Shown piece after piece: positions 8,791-16,667 of a DNA stretch of 64,000 bases (position 1 is the first letter of the stretch; each line of letters opens with the position of its first letter). Below the pieces are notes generated by a model, which worked only from the letters and a program-made list of their open reading frames with translations, searched no databases and was not told the DNA's origin. The stretch lies in contig JAWKNZ010000006.1 in assembly GCA_041391425.1 (NCBI GenBank), positions 62,001 through 126,000 on the forward strand, given 5' to 3'. The position numbers were made by a program, and so were the translations under genes. The stretch comes from JAWKNZ01 sp041391425. Its GTDB lineage: Bacteria; Bdellovibrionota_B; Oligoflexia; Oligoflexales; JAWKNZ01.

Positions 8791-9783
8791 TTATATTTTA
8801 GCCTTTAGCTCTCGATAAATAAATTTGGTTTTTATACTATCATTAATTCGCTTGCCATCGGCTTCCATAAAAGGAAAGATAAAATAATTGAGAGAACCTG
8901 ATTTTTGCTGAGAATTTAATACGATATCTCTGCCAATGGAAAAAAGTATCCGATCGGCCGGCAATTGCCCAAAATAAAATTCCCTCTTATCTAAGCTTTT
9001 CTTTGCTTCAGATGCATCGATTGGAACCCATCCAATTTTAGGCAGGTAGAACTCAACCCAACAATGATAGCCTGAAATGATTCCCTCTTTATTGTTTTCT
9101 GGAATTGGCAGGCCCATCTTAAACCGCGCTGTTATCCCTTGTGATCTTGCTAATGAAATGAACAACGCATGAAAATCAGTGCAATTGCCATATTTTTTGC
9201 TATAAGCCCACTCTGTATCACCTTGTCCCCAGCCCGTTCCTACTTTTTTGTATTCCATGTTGTCTATCACGAAATCGTAGATTACTTTTGCCATACCTAG
9301 TTTAGAGCCATCTGTCTTGGATAAGACGGCTAAAATATCATTTATGAACTTTCCAGAAATAGGCACACGCTGGTTGGCAGAAAGATACTGAGGATTGCTT
9401 GGTAGCTGCTGGGCATCAATCTTTGTTGTTATAGTGTCTGAGCCCGCAATTTGTTTTCTACGCTTTACCAAATATTCAATTGTAATTTGAAGTTCACCTT
9501 TGTCATTATCCCTGTTTAAAGGGATTGCCGCATACCAAAACTCGTTACCGTAAGTTTGGTCTTTGGAAACACTTCCTGGAATGGGGCTGGATATTTTTCG
9601 CTCTAATATATCTTGATTTTGGTTACTTGTGGTTAATGGGACATATATTTGAGATTGTTTGTTTAGTGTATCTGTTCTTATCGTCACATTATAGTAAAGG
9701 CGAATAAGTCTATCCTTATTTTGATCCGAAGCAGATCCTTTTAGAGGATAGAAAACAATGAAAAGAAGGAGTAATGACTTCAT
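8791..9783 (-). CDS. Exported transglutaminase-like protein
   Basis: This 330-aa protein has a signal peptide (MKSLLLLFIVFYPLKGSAS). The N-terminal beta-rich domain is followed by a transglutaminase-like core: KYGNCTDFHALFISLARSQGI (Cys201), GYHCWVEFYLPKIGW (His240) and VPIDASEA (Asp256), the expected catalytic triad in the expected order. Bacterial members of this superfamily are mostly periplasmic or secreted thiol peptidases rather than cross-linking enzymes, so protease or amidase activity on envelope proteins or peptidoglycan is most likely. It is encoded on the same strand upstream of sdaA and the deamidase-like gene. Confidence 0.8.
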   Translation of the reverse strand: MKSLLLLFIVFYPLKGSASDQNKDRLIRLYYNVTIRTDTLNKQSQIYVPLTTSNQNQDILERKISSPIPGSVSKDQTYGNEFWYAAIPLNRDNDKGELQITIEYLVKRRKQIAGSDTITTKIDAQQLPSNPQYLSANQRVPISGKFINDILAVLSKTDGSKLGMAKVIYDFVIDNMEYKKVGTGWGQGDTEWAYSKKYGNCTDFHALFISLARSQGITARFKMGLPIPENNKEGIISGYHCWVEFYLPKIGWVPIDASEAKKSLDKREFYFGQLPADRILFSIGRDIVLNSQQKSGSLNYFIFPFMEADGKRINDSIKTKFIYRELKAKI

Positions 9784-10208
9784 AAGTATCCGTACTGTTT
9801 ATCAGGGAAAAATAAAGCCTGCTTTGTCTAAAAAACACGCGTATTGCGATTATAATGTAGAAGCTGTCTAACAGATCTTACTTCCCTTGTAACTATTCAG
9901 CGTATCTTTTTCCTTCAATATGTTGCTTGATACATCATCATCCTGAGTGAAGCGAAGAATCTATTTCGCTTCACTCAGGATGACGGGCAGTCAAGGCTTT
10001 GAATCGATCAGATAAAAAATACTCTGAATAGTTACTTCCCTTTTATATATTAAGAAGTGGCGCTCATGATGTAGCAGAGTGCGAAACTCTTAGTTCAGCT
10101 CTATGAACGGCACCAGCATCGCCAACCTACTAGAAGATTGGCGTATAAACAATCGATACTAACCCACGATAGATAATGCACTGATAATACAAGTAATTTA
10201 GCTGTGAA
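9784..10208. other. Intergenic region containing MITE copy 2
   Basis: Apart from the mobile element at 9889-10035, the stretch holds a small hairpin (CGCCAA at 10120-10125 with TTGGCG at 10138-10143) of unclear role. No ORF with a ribosome site was seen. Confidence 0.5.
9889..10035 (-). mobile_element. MITE copy 2 with IS66-type ends (inverted relative to copy 1)
   Basis: This 147-bp element has the same GTAACTATTCAG terminal inverted repeats and the same internal sequences as copy 1, in reverse orientation. The flanks carry TTCCCTT on both sides (9882-9888 and 10036-10042; CTTCCCTT if the right end is placed one base inward). The core is a perfect 18-bp stem (9939-9956 with 9965-9982) and an 8-nt loop. 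It is slightly shorter than copy 1 because the hairpin loop is reduced. Confidence 0.85.
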
Positions 10209-11009
10209 CTACATAGTTGCTTTTGTTGTCCTTGCTAACATTCTAATCTTTTCAAAATAATTTTGGATTCTTGCCGCATTAACCCCAAAATCAGATTTAC
10301 CAGTTCGAGAGCGAGAACGCATATGAATTTCCGATCCAGTGCCAGCTTCTCGAACTTCAATCGCAAAGTCATCAGTAAAACGAAAGAATTGCGTTGTTTC
10401 TGATCCAGTAATTCTATTATTAGTGGTATCTTTATTTATATGATTCCATTGTGGAAAATAAGACAGTGCATTTTCTGCTAATGTAAACGTTTGGCTGGGT
10501 GGCATTGGAAGATATAGCGGTGTAATATAAGAATAATATTTGGCTAATTCTTGCTTTGTTTCGCTTTCGATTTGATCATTAGCGTCTCCTTCTAAATTAA
10601 GTTTCGGCGGTGCATCAAGAGAAGTTGAAATATCATTGATCCTTGGAGTAGCTGAATTTAAGAAAACGAGAACTAACGCTATAATAGCTGGGATAACCTG
10701 CATAAATAATATATTTTTACCAACAGTTGCGGTACCATAAGCTCCAACTCCAATTATGAATAATAGAATGAAGTATTGGATAGGAGTAGATTGATGGCTG
10801 TTTTTTGAAATTAATGTCCAAATTAAGCCTATCGCAAGTAGTAAATTATACACGCCTTGGTTTGCTGCTAAAAGAGATCCTGCTTCTGCCTCTGCTTGAC
10901 TAATTTTAAAAATCTTAGGGCCTAGAGGAGTATTCCAGATAAATCGTTCTAATATAAAGAACCAAATATGCAAGATAGCAACCAGTCCAATAAGAATATT
11001 CTGCAACAT
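10209..11009 (-). CDS. DUF1304-DUF1499 fusion membrane protein
   Basis: Residues 1-120 form four hydrophobic segments matching DUF1304 (LVAILHIWFFILERFIW, QAEAEAGSLLAANQGVYNLLLAIGLIW). From about 150 the protein continues as a soluble DUF1499 domain (AENALSYFPQWNHINKDTTNNRITGSE, FTDDFAIEVRE, MRSRSRTGKSDFGVNAARI). Both families are normally separate small proteins. The fusion suggests an inner-membrane DUF1304 part displaying the DUF1499 part on one face. Neither domain has a well-established biochemical role. An AGGAGAT site precedes the ATG. Confidence 0.8.
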   Translation of the reverse strand: MLQNILIGLVAILHIWFFILERFIWNTPLGPKIFKISQAEAEAGSLLAANQGVYNLLLAIGLIWTLISKNSHQSTPIQYFILLFIIGVGAYGTATVGKNILFMQVIPAIIALVLVFLNSATPRINDISTSLDAPPKLNLEGDANDQIESETKQELAKYYSYITPLYLPMPPSQTFTLAENALSYFPQWNHINKDTTNNRITGSETTQFFRFTDDFAIEVREAGTGSEIHMRSRSRTGKSDFGVNAARIQNYFEKIRMLARTTKATM

Positions 11010-11149
11010 AAAATAATCTCCTTTACAGCAGTGAGTTTGGATCAGGTTAAGCGAATAAAGTAAAAGCCTAGAATGAAATGCTTAACTCCAACACTTAAAA
11101 TATAAAACGGTTTTATAATATACGAAATTTTACCAAAAAAAACACAAGG

Positions 11150-11697
11150 GGTATATGCTTTGCTGCCAAATTTTTTTCTAAAGTTGATTGCAAGTTCAAA
11201 TCCACCAGCCCCTGCACCTACAATAGCTATAGTTGCTTGTCCCATTTTTTCTATCCAAAGTTTGGTTTGCTACCATCCATTTAAGAATTTAGGGATAGGT
11301 TTAACTGAAATTATGAAATTTCTACTGATGTCATCTTGTGGGTTTATTGGGGGTATTGCCAATATTTATGGAAAGGACATCGTAATGAATAAGATCTCCT
11401 GCCTACGATAAGTATCCGTTTGTCATTTTTTCTTATAGCTAAGATTTTTGCTTGCACAAACCTCACTTGTGAAAATCTGGCTAACTTTCTTAAATCAATA
11501 TGGATATCATCATAGCTATAATAACCTGAGAGATTCCAGGGAACATTCCCAAATATGGCGTTTGAGTATATTCTGAAATGAGTGTGATACTGACATCTGG
11601 CAATGAATCCATTGCGAACTTTTTTATGCATACAACGTGCGCATGTCCGCTTCCGACTAAGATGAATTCTTTGAAATTTGGAATTGAGCCTTGCAAT
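11150..11697 (-). pseudogene. Degenerate FAD-dependent NADH dehydrogenase of the SelD-fused type
   Basis: Pieces of one protein appear in order but in different reading frames. They are FILVGSGHAHVVCIKKFAM...LISEYTQTPYLGMFPG (about 11690-11535), YYSYDDIHIDLRKLARFSQVRF (about 11520-11450), YDVLSINIGNTP (about 11385-11340) and TIAIVGAGAGGFELAINF (about 11235-11180). Together they match the N-terminal half of pyridine-nucleotide oxidoreductases that are often fused to selenide, water dikinase. At least two frameshifts separate the pieces and the C-terminal half is absent, so the gene is dead. It lies 7 nt beyond the dprE2-like gene and probably decayed at the tail of that operon. Confidence 0.8.
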
Positions 11698-11703
11698 ATT
11701 GGC

Positions 11704-12453
11704 CTATATATTAAGTCGATGAAGTAGTTTTTCAGGTAACATCTTTAGTATGCCCATGATGAAACGCCAAAACCGTGGCAGATATACTATGCCCTTTCTT
11801 GCTTTAATTGCACGGTAGACCCCCTCACCCACCTCTTGTGAAGAAGAAAACAAGAAATTTTTCTTTAAGTGGCTTGTCATGGCAGTGGCTACATAGCCCG
11901 GCCTAATATCTACCACAGATACTCCTGAACGCAACATTCTACCTCTAAGCCCTTGCAGAAATATAGATAATCCGGCCTTAGAGCTTGCATAAATATAATT
12001 TTGCTTTCTTCCTAAGTCTCCAGCTACTGAGGTAATAACAGCAATAATTCCAGATCGCTTCTCTTCAAAATAGTTTGCGATGTATGTGAGCTGTACCACA
12101 ATGCTCATGAAATTTGTATTTAAGGTTTGTAGAGTCGCATCTGAATCTGAAATTTCACTTTTGAACTTAGATAATGTCCCATAGCCAATTATTACAATAT
12201 CAAGGCCATCTAAGTCTTCGATAGCTTTTTTTAAAAAAATATCTTTGCAATGTAAGAAATAATCTGCATCGTGAACTGCGGAAACAATTTTTCCAGCTCC
12301 ACGAGCTCTTAGATCTGCCTCAATGGTCCTTAATTTTGAAGAATCGCGCCCTGTAATAATGAAATCACAATTTTCATTCGCAAAGAGCTTGGCTGTTTCA
12401 TGTACGATGGCAGAAGTGGCACCATAAATTAGAATTTTTTTTCTATTAGACAT
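11704..12453 (-). CDS. SDR-family 2-keto reductase, DprE2-like
   Basis: This 249-aa short-chain dehydrogenase has the NAD(P)-binding motif IYGATSAIVHETAKLF near the start (GxxxAI, the atypical form seen in DprE2), ITSVAGDLGR and the catalytic YASSK. The C-terminal GKGxVY-like region (ARKGIVYLPRFWRFIM) is also typical of DprE2. In mycobacteria DprE2 reduces the 2-keto intermediate made by DprE1 to give decaprenyl-phosphoryl-D-arabinofuranose. Position directly after the DprE1-like gene (13 nt apart) strongly supports this assignment over generic SDR functions. Confidence 0.82.
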   Translation of the reverse strand: MSNRKKILIYGATSAIVHETAKLFANENCDFIITGRDSSKLRTIEADLRARGAGKIVSAVHDADYFLHCKDIFLKKAIEDLDGLDIVIIGYGTLSKFKSEISDSDATLQTLNTNFMSIVVQLTYIANYFEEKRSGIIAVITSVAGDLGRKQNYIYASSKAGLSIFLQGLRGRMLRSGVSVVDIRPGYVATAMTSHLKKNFLFSSSQEVGEGVYRAIKARKGIVYLPRFWRFIMGILKMLPEKLLHRLNI

Positions 12454-12466
12454 AATCTACCTTTTT

Positions 12467-13798
12467 TCAAGATTTTGCGATTCTGTTTATGCGGCGCCAA
12501 AAATCAGACGATATTCCTGGATCAATAAAACTTTCAAATTCTTTGATTCTTTGGTAACAAGAATGAAAGGTTTGTGGATCCATTGTGGAATCTTTGGCAG
12601 GATAAATTCTACCATGATTATTGATCACAATTTCTGTAAGCTTATCGATAACAGATAATGTTTTTGTTCCATTATTTGGAAAATCAAATGCAATCGTATA
12701 TCCTTTCTTGGGAAAGGACATTATTCCCGGAGATTGAATATCTCCGAATTTCTTTAATACTGTTAAGAATGAACTCATTTTAGAATTTGCTACAATTTCA
12801 AGAATCTTTATTAATGCCTCTTTTCGATCTGTATCTAATACGAATTGAAACTGCCTGAAGCCATTTCTTCCATATAATTTATTCCAGTTTCTTATTCCAT
12901 CCAATGGATAAAAAAAATCTTTAAATGATACATTTGATGTTGAAATTTGATTTTTTTGTTTGCCAAAGTAGATATTATTAAATTTGCTAATTGTGAATTT
13001 ATTTAGCATAAATGAAGGAATTTCTGTTGGTATTGATATTTTTGCTTTAGTCGATATTTTCTTAGGTAAATAAGTTACTTTATCAAGATGATTACCTCTA
13101 ATATATAAGCCTCTACCTAAATTCGTACCTGTGGCCATAGAATCGACCCAAGAAACAGTGTATTCATAATTTTCTGAAGACTCTTCTTCTATAATAAAAA
13201 ATTCATCAATATTAGAAAATTTCACTACTTGTTGATAAATTTTTTCTGAAGTGATTTTTTTTAGCTGAATTTCGGCAGAGGTTATAATACCTGTAAGCCC
13301 TAATCCGCCGATAGTTGCACCAAAAATTTCATGATTTTCTTGAGCTGAGCACTCGACTATAGAGCTATCCGTACGCATTAAGTAAATGCGATGTACATGA
13401 CAGCCAAAACTGCCGGCGCGATGATGATTTTTTCCATGAACATCATTTGCAATTGCTCCACCAATAGAGACATGCATTGTACCTGGAGTTACTGGTAAAA
13501 ACCATCCTTTGGGTATAGAAAATTTAAGAATCTCTTCGAGGGATACGCCTGCTTCACAGTGCAATATACCTTTTTCGTCATCGAAACGAATTAATCTATT
13601 TAAACCAGTCATTTTAATTAATGTCCCTTGTTTATTTAGACAAGAATCTCCATAACTGCGTCCAAACCCTGTGGGTAAAATTGTTTCTTCTTTCCTATTT
13701 CTCATTAATCCAGATAATTCATCAATCCAGTATGGTGTATCAACCTGCTGGTCAAAATTAAATATTCTTCCCCATGATAATTCTTTAGCGGAAACCAC
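12467..13798 (-). CDS. FAD-linked polyprenyl-phosphoryl-ribose 2'-oxidase, DprE1-like
   Basis: This 443-aa protein has a VAO-type FAD domain: PTGFGRSYGDS, PVTPGTMHVSIGGAIANDVHGKNHHRAGSFG (FAD-linking-type His121) and GGLGLTGIITSAEI. The substrate domain carries FYPLDGIRNWNKLYG and GRIYPAKDS with Lys402, equivalent to mycobacterial DprE1 Lys418. DprE1 oxidises the 2'-OH of polyprenyl-phosphoryl-ribose. The residue matching the benzothiazinone-reactive Cys387 is Ala370 here (GYTIAFDFP). The GTG at 13798, just after the UbiA gene stop and downstream of GGGGA, is preferred; a TTG at 13828 would overlap the upstream gene by 25 nt. Confidence 0.85.
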   Translation of the reverse strand: MVSAKELSWGRIFNFDQQVDTPYWIDELSGLMRNRKEETILPTGFGRSYGDSCLNKQGTLIKMTGLNRLIRFDDEKGILHCEAGVSLEEILKFSIPKGWFLPVTPGTMHVSIGGAIANDVHGKNHHRAGSFGCHVHRIYLMRTDSSIVECSAQENHEIFGATIGGLGLTGIITSAEIQLKKITSEKIYQQVVKFSNIDEFFIIEEESSENYEYTVSWVDSMATGTNLGRGLYIRGNHLDKVTYLPKKISTKAKISIPTEIPSFMLNKFTISKFNNIYFGKQKNQISTSNVSFKDFFYPLDGIRNWNKLYGRNGFRQFQFVLDTDRKEALIKILEIVANSKMSSFLTVLKKFGDIQSPGIMSFPKKGYTIAFDFPNNGTKTLSVIDKLTEIVINNHGRIYPAKDSTMDPQTFHSCYQRIKEFESFIDPGISSDFWRRINRIAKS

Positions 13799-13803
13799 GA
13801 TAT

Positions 13804-15276
13804 TTAAAATCCCCGTGCAAAGATCCAAGAAACGCCCACTATTAGCGCAGAAACCCAGCTGGCTCTATCTTTTAGAGCAAAAAGAACAGGGTCACTTGAC
13901 ATCAATCCTCTGTTTGTTAGTAGCCAATAGCGGCTTATCCAATACATTAACACAACGCACATTACCCAAAGATATTCTGGATGCTTATATAAATTTCTTA
14001 CAACATCTGAATTCACATACATAGCTAACACAACAATTGAAATAAAGCCACTTACACTTCCTAGCATGGATAATTGTGGCTGGTCATCTAATCTATAACC
14101 TCGACTTAAAGTTGCTTTCCCACCAATATCTATTTTTTTTCGTAATTCAGCACTTCTTTTTACTAAGGCAAGATTTAAAAAGAAGAATGAAGAAAATGTT
14201 ATAAGCCAAACTGAAGCATCAACGCCAGATGCTATACCACCAGAGAAAATTCGCATAGTATAAAAACATGCTAATAAGATGACGTCTGCAATCTCAACAC
14301 GTTTAAATTTTGTAGAATATGATATTGTAAGGATGAAGTAAGCTATGATCATACCCAAAAATCCTATGGGTAAATTTAGGCTTACTGATACAGAAAGAGC
14401 GAATAGTGCAGGGATTAGAGCTAAACCAACTAATACCGATAGATCCCCTGATGCAAATGGTCTCCGGCGTTTATCATGATGTTTTCTGTCTGAATTTAGA
14501 TCGAGTAAGTCATTAAAAACGTATCCAGAAGAAGCTACTAGACTAAAAGCTACAAAAGCTAGAAAACTATTAAATACGGTCTCTATATTAATAATATTTC
14601 CCAAAATCATTGGAAAGAAAACCAAAAAATTCTTTGACCATTGATGTGGTCGCAAAATTTTTATTAAGCTCCGAAATTTGGATCTCCTTAAGCTAACAAT
14701 ATGGGGATTAGAGCAAGTTGTCCTTACTTTTTTTGCGACTTTTCTTGTGCCATTGACCACTATTGCTCTATTGGCGAATTTCCAAACTTTCAAATCTGAT
14801 TTGGAATCACCACAATAATCGAATTTTTGCTTTCCATATATAGTCGTAAGAAGTACAGCCTTGTTTTTTCCGACGAGATTAATAGAAGCATTAGAAGCAT
14901 ATACTTTATCAAATATTCTTAAGTGCTGCGCGACACCTTCAGCGATAATTTTATTTGCTCCTGTAACTAATACTACGCTTCTGTTTTTGCTATACTCCTT
15001 ATTCAAAAATGATATGAGTTTTTTATTGTAAGGTAAAGCAGCATAATCTATTTTAGTTTTTCGCGCTAACTGCCATTTGAAATGTGACTTCCCCCTTAAA
15101 ATCCAAAGAAAAATCAAAAATATCCCTAATGGATTTTGTTTTAAAAAAAGAGAAATACACTCTACTAAAGAATCTGTCTGGATCAGAGTTCCATCAAGGT
15201 CAATGCAGATAGGCACATCTATGGGAGAGCTTATCATCTCTCTATTTGGTGGTGAAATTTCCTTTGCGCTTGTCAA
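13804..15276 (-). CDS. HAD phosphatase - UbiA prenyltransferase fusion (polyprenyl-phosphate phosphoribosyltransferase, DPPR-type)
   Basis: This 490-aa bifunctional protein has an N-terminal HAD domain with DLDGTL (28-33), VLVTGAN and YCGDSKSDLKVW. From about 205 a UbiA membrane domain follows with RPHQWSKN, the Asp-rich NDLLDLNSDRKHHDKRRRP and about eight hydrophobic segments. In mycobacteria UbiA (Rv3806c) transfers phosphoribose from PRPP to decaprenyl phosphate, and a separate phosphatase removes the 5'-phosphate. Here the HAD domain would supply the second step. With DprE1 and DprE2 downstream, the operon encodes every step from PRPP to lipid-linked D-arabinofuranose. A matching arabinosyltransferase is not in the window. 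Confidence 0.85.
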   Translation of the reverse strand: MTSAKEISPPNREMISSPIDVPICIDLDGTLIQTDSLVECISLFLKQNPLGIFLIFLWILRGKSHFKWQLARKTKIDYAALPYNKKLISFLNKEYSKNRSVVLVTGANKIIAEGVAQHLRIFDKVYASNASINLVGKNKAVLLTTIYGKQKFDYCGDSKSDLKVWKFANRAIVVNGTRKVAKKVRTTCSNPHIVSLRRSKFRSLIKILRPHQWSKNFLVFFPMILGNIINIETVFNSFLAFVAFSLVASSGYVFNDLLDLNSDRKHHDKRRRPFASGDLSVLVGLALIPALFALSVSVSLNLPIGFLGMIIAYFILTISYSTKFKRVEIADVILLACFYTMRIFSGGIASGVDASVWLITFSSFFFLNLALVKRSAELRKKIDIGGKATLSRGYRLDDQPQLSMLGSVSGFISIVVLAMYVNSDVVRNLYKHPEYLWVMCVVLMYWISRYWLLTNRGLMSSDPVLFALKDRASWVSALIVGVSWIFARGF

Positions 15277-15325
15277 TTCTTATCCTTAAGTAGAGTTGAA
15301 ATATCATTATATGATTTTAAAAATT

Positions 15326-16282
15326 CTAATGCGATAGAGGTATATACTGATATGTTAGCGAATCAGTACCTAATCGCATTGATATATTATTTTCATTAAT
15401 GGCTCTATATTTCCTTATTGGACCTTCGTGGCTAATTAAGGCACTCCAAGTTGGATGTTTTAGTACATCTTTTATATAGTATTTCTTGCCACCTACTTCC
15501 ATTATATTCCAAATAAATCTTACGCCATGACTGTAGTCAGCATAGGTATTTCCATGTACTAGACTTAGGGGTTGTATCGGTTTTCCTGATTTGCGATGCC
15601 ATCCATATATAGCAACACGATTTGGTAATCGAATAAGTCTATTTGTGATTACAATATCTTTCTTGTGCCCTGAAGTTAGTAATCGATATTTTTCAGATTT
15701 TAGCTGCTTTTCGACAATTGAATTATGTTTAGCAAAATAAAAAGTCGATGTCATAGTGGGGCCAGGCGGCAATGGAGAAGGAGATAGTTTGATTTCAGAT
15801 TGTCTATATATTTCATCTACGATTTTAGTCGTGGGCAATATAAATCCTAATTTATCTGCGATTTTTTGTGCTGTGATAGGCGTCATAGGTACGCGAACAA
15901 AATTTTTATCAGTTCCAATCGAAAAGTAGTCGCGCATTACCGTAATACTGCCGTATAGCCATTTACCAGATTTAAGTTTTGTCTTTAATAAAATCTTTTT
16001 AGGTTTTTTTAAAAAATTTGGGAAGTTACCTAAAATTGCTTGTTGGTATATCAACAGCTCTCTAGTTGTATTGGACTTATTTTGTAATGTTTGTAAAAAC
16101 ATTCCTCCTGTTAGAGCATTTGCTCGTCTTTTTTTTATGACTAATTGTGGTTTAATTGTTCTTTTTGAGTTTTCTTTTATAGGATGGGCGCAATCAAAAG
16201 AAGCAAAAGACAGAAATAAGAGGGTAATTTTTAATTTTATGTTCAATGCTGTGCCTAAGATTAAATCTGAAAGGTTATCCAT
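15326..16282 (-). CDS. Conserved exported protein of unknown function (possible lipoprotein)
   Basis: The family is not recognised. The N-terminus has a hydrophobic stretch (ITLLFLSFASFDC) that could be a lipoprotein signal with an unusual lipobox. A TTG at 16246 preceded by AGG would make the signal more compact than the ATG at 16282. The C-terminal half has conserved-looking polar motifs (AIYGWHRKSGKPIQPLS, HGNTYADYSHGVRFI) rich in His, Tyr and Asp, suggesting an enzyme. It is 49 nt upstream of the HAD-UbiA gene on the same strand and may be its operon leader. Confidence 0.6.
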   Translation of the reverse strand: MDNLSDLILGTALNIKLKITLLFLSFASFDCAHPIKENSKRTIKPQLVIKKRRANALTGGMFLQTLQNKSNTTRELLIYQQAILGNFPNFLKKPKKILLKTKLKSGKWLYGSITVMRDYFSIGTDKNFVRVPMTPITAQKIADKLGFILPTTKIVDEIYRQSEIKLSPSPLPPGPTMTSTFYFAKHNSIVEKQLKSEKYRLLTSGHKKDIVITNRLIRLPNRVAIYGWHRKSGKPIQPLSLVHGNTYADYSHGVRFIWNIMEVGGKKYYIKDVLKHPTWSALISHEGPIRKYRAINENNISMRLGTDSLTYQYIPLSH

Positions 16283-16667
16283 TTACAAAATTTAACAGAA
16301 AAAAAATATCGCCCTAAGATTTTCTGATTTTTATATAAATATATAATATAGATCGGCCATAAATTATCTTTTCTTAACTGGATATGATCAAATTTACGAC
16401 TCAAATGCGTGTGTGATTTTGAATGTTTTCCATTATTGCTGATTCTTGAATTAATTTAATTTTTAAATATTTCTTTATAATTTTTCATAGATATATTTTA
16501 AAGTGACTTGTATCAAATATAGAGTCCTTTAGAACATGAGTATTTAGTTGTATACTATTTAGGTGTCATTTTACACGATGACTTTATTCTGAATGATCTC
16601 ATGACTTCTCACTTTTGAAGTGTCACTAAGTTAGTGTATGTAATTTTAGCTTTTTTCGGAAACTTTT
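16283..16667. other. AT-rich divergent promoter region
   Basis: The region lies between two divergent genes for exported proteins, so it should contain promoters for both. No well-matched -35/-10 pair, RNA or repeat stood out; a small hairpin (CACTT-TTG-AAGTG) lies near 16609-16621. Confidence 0.35.
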
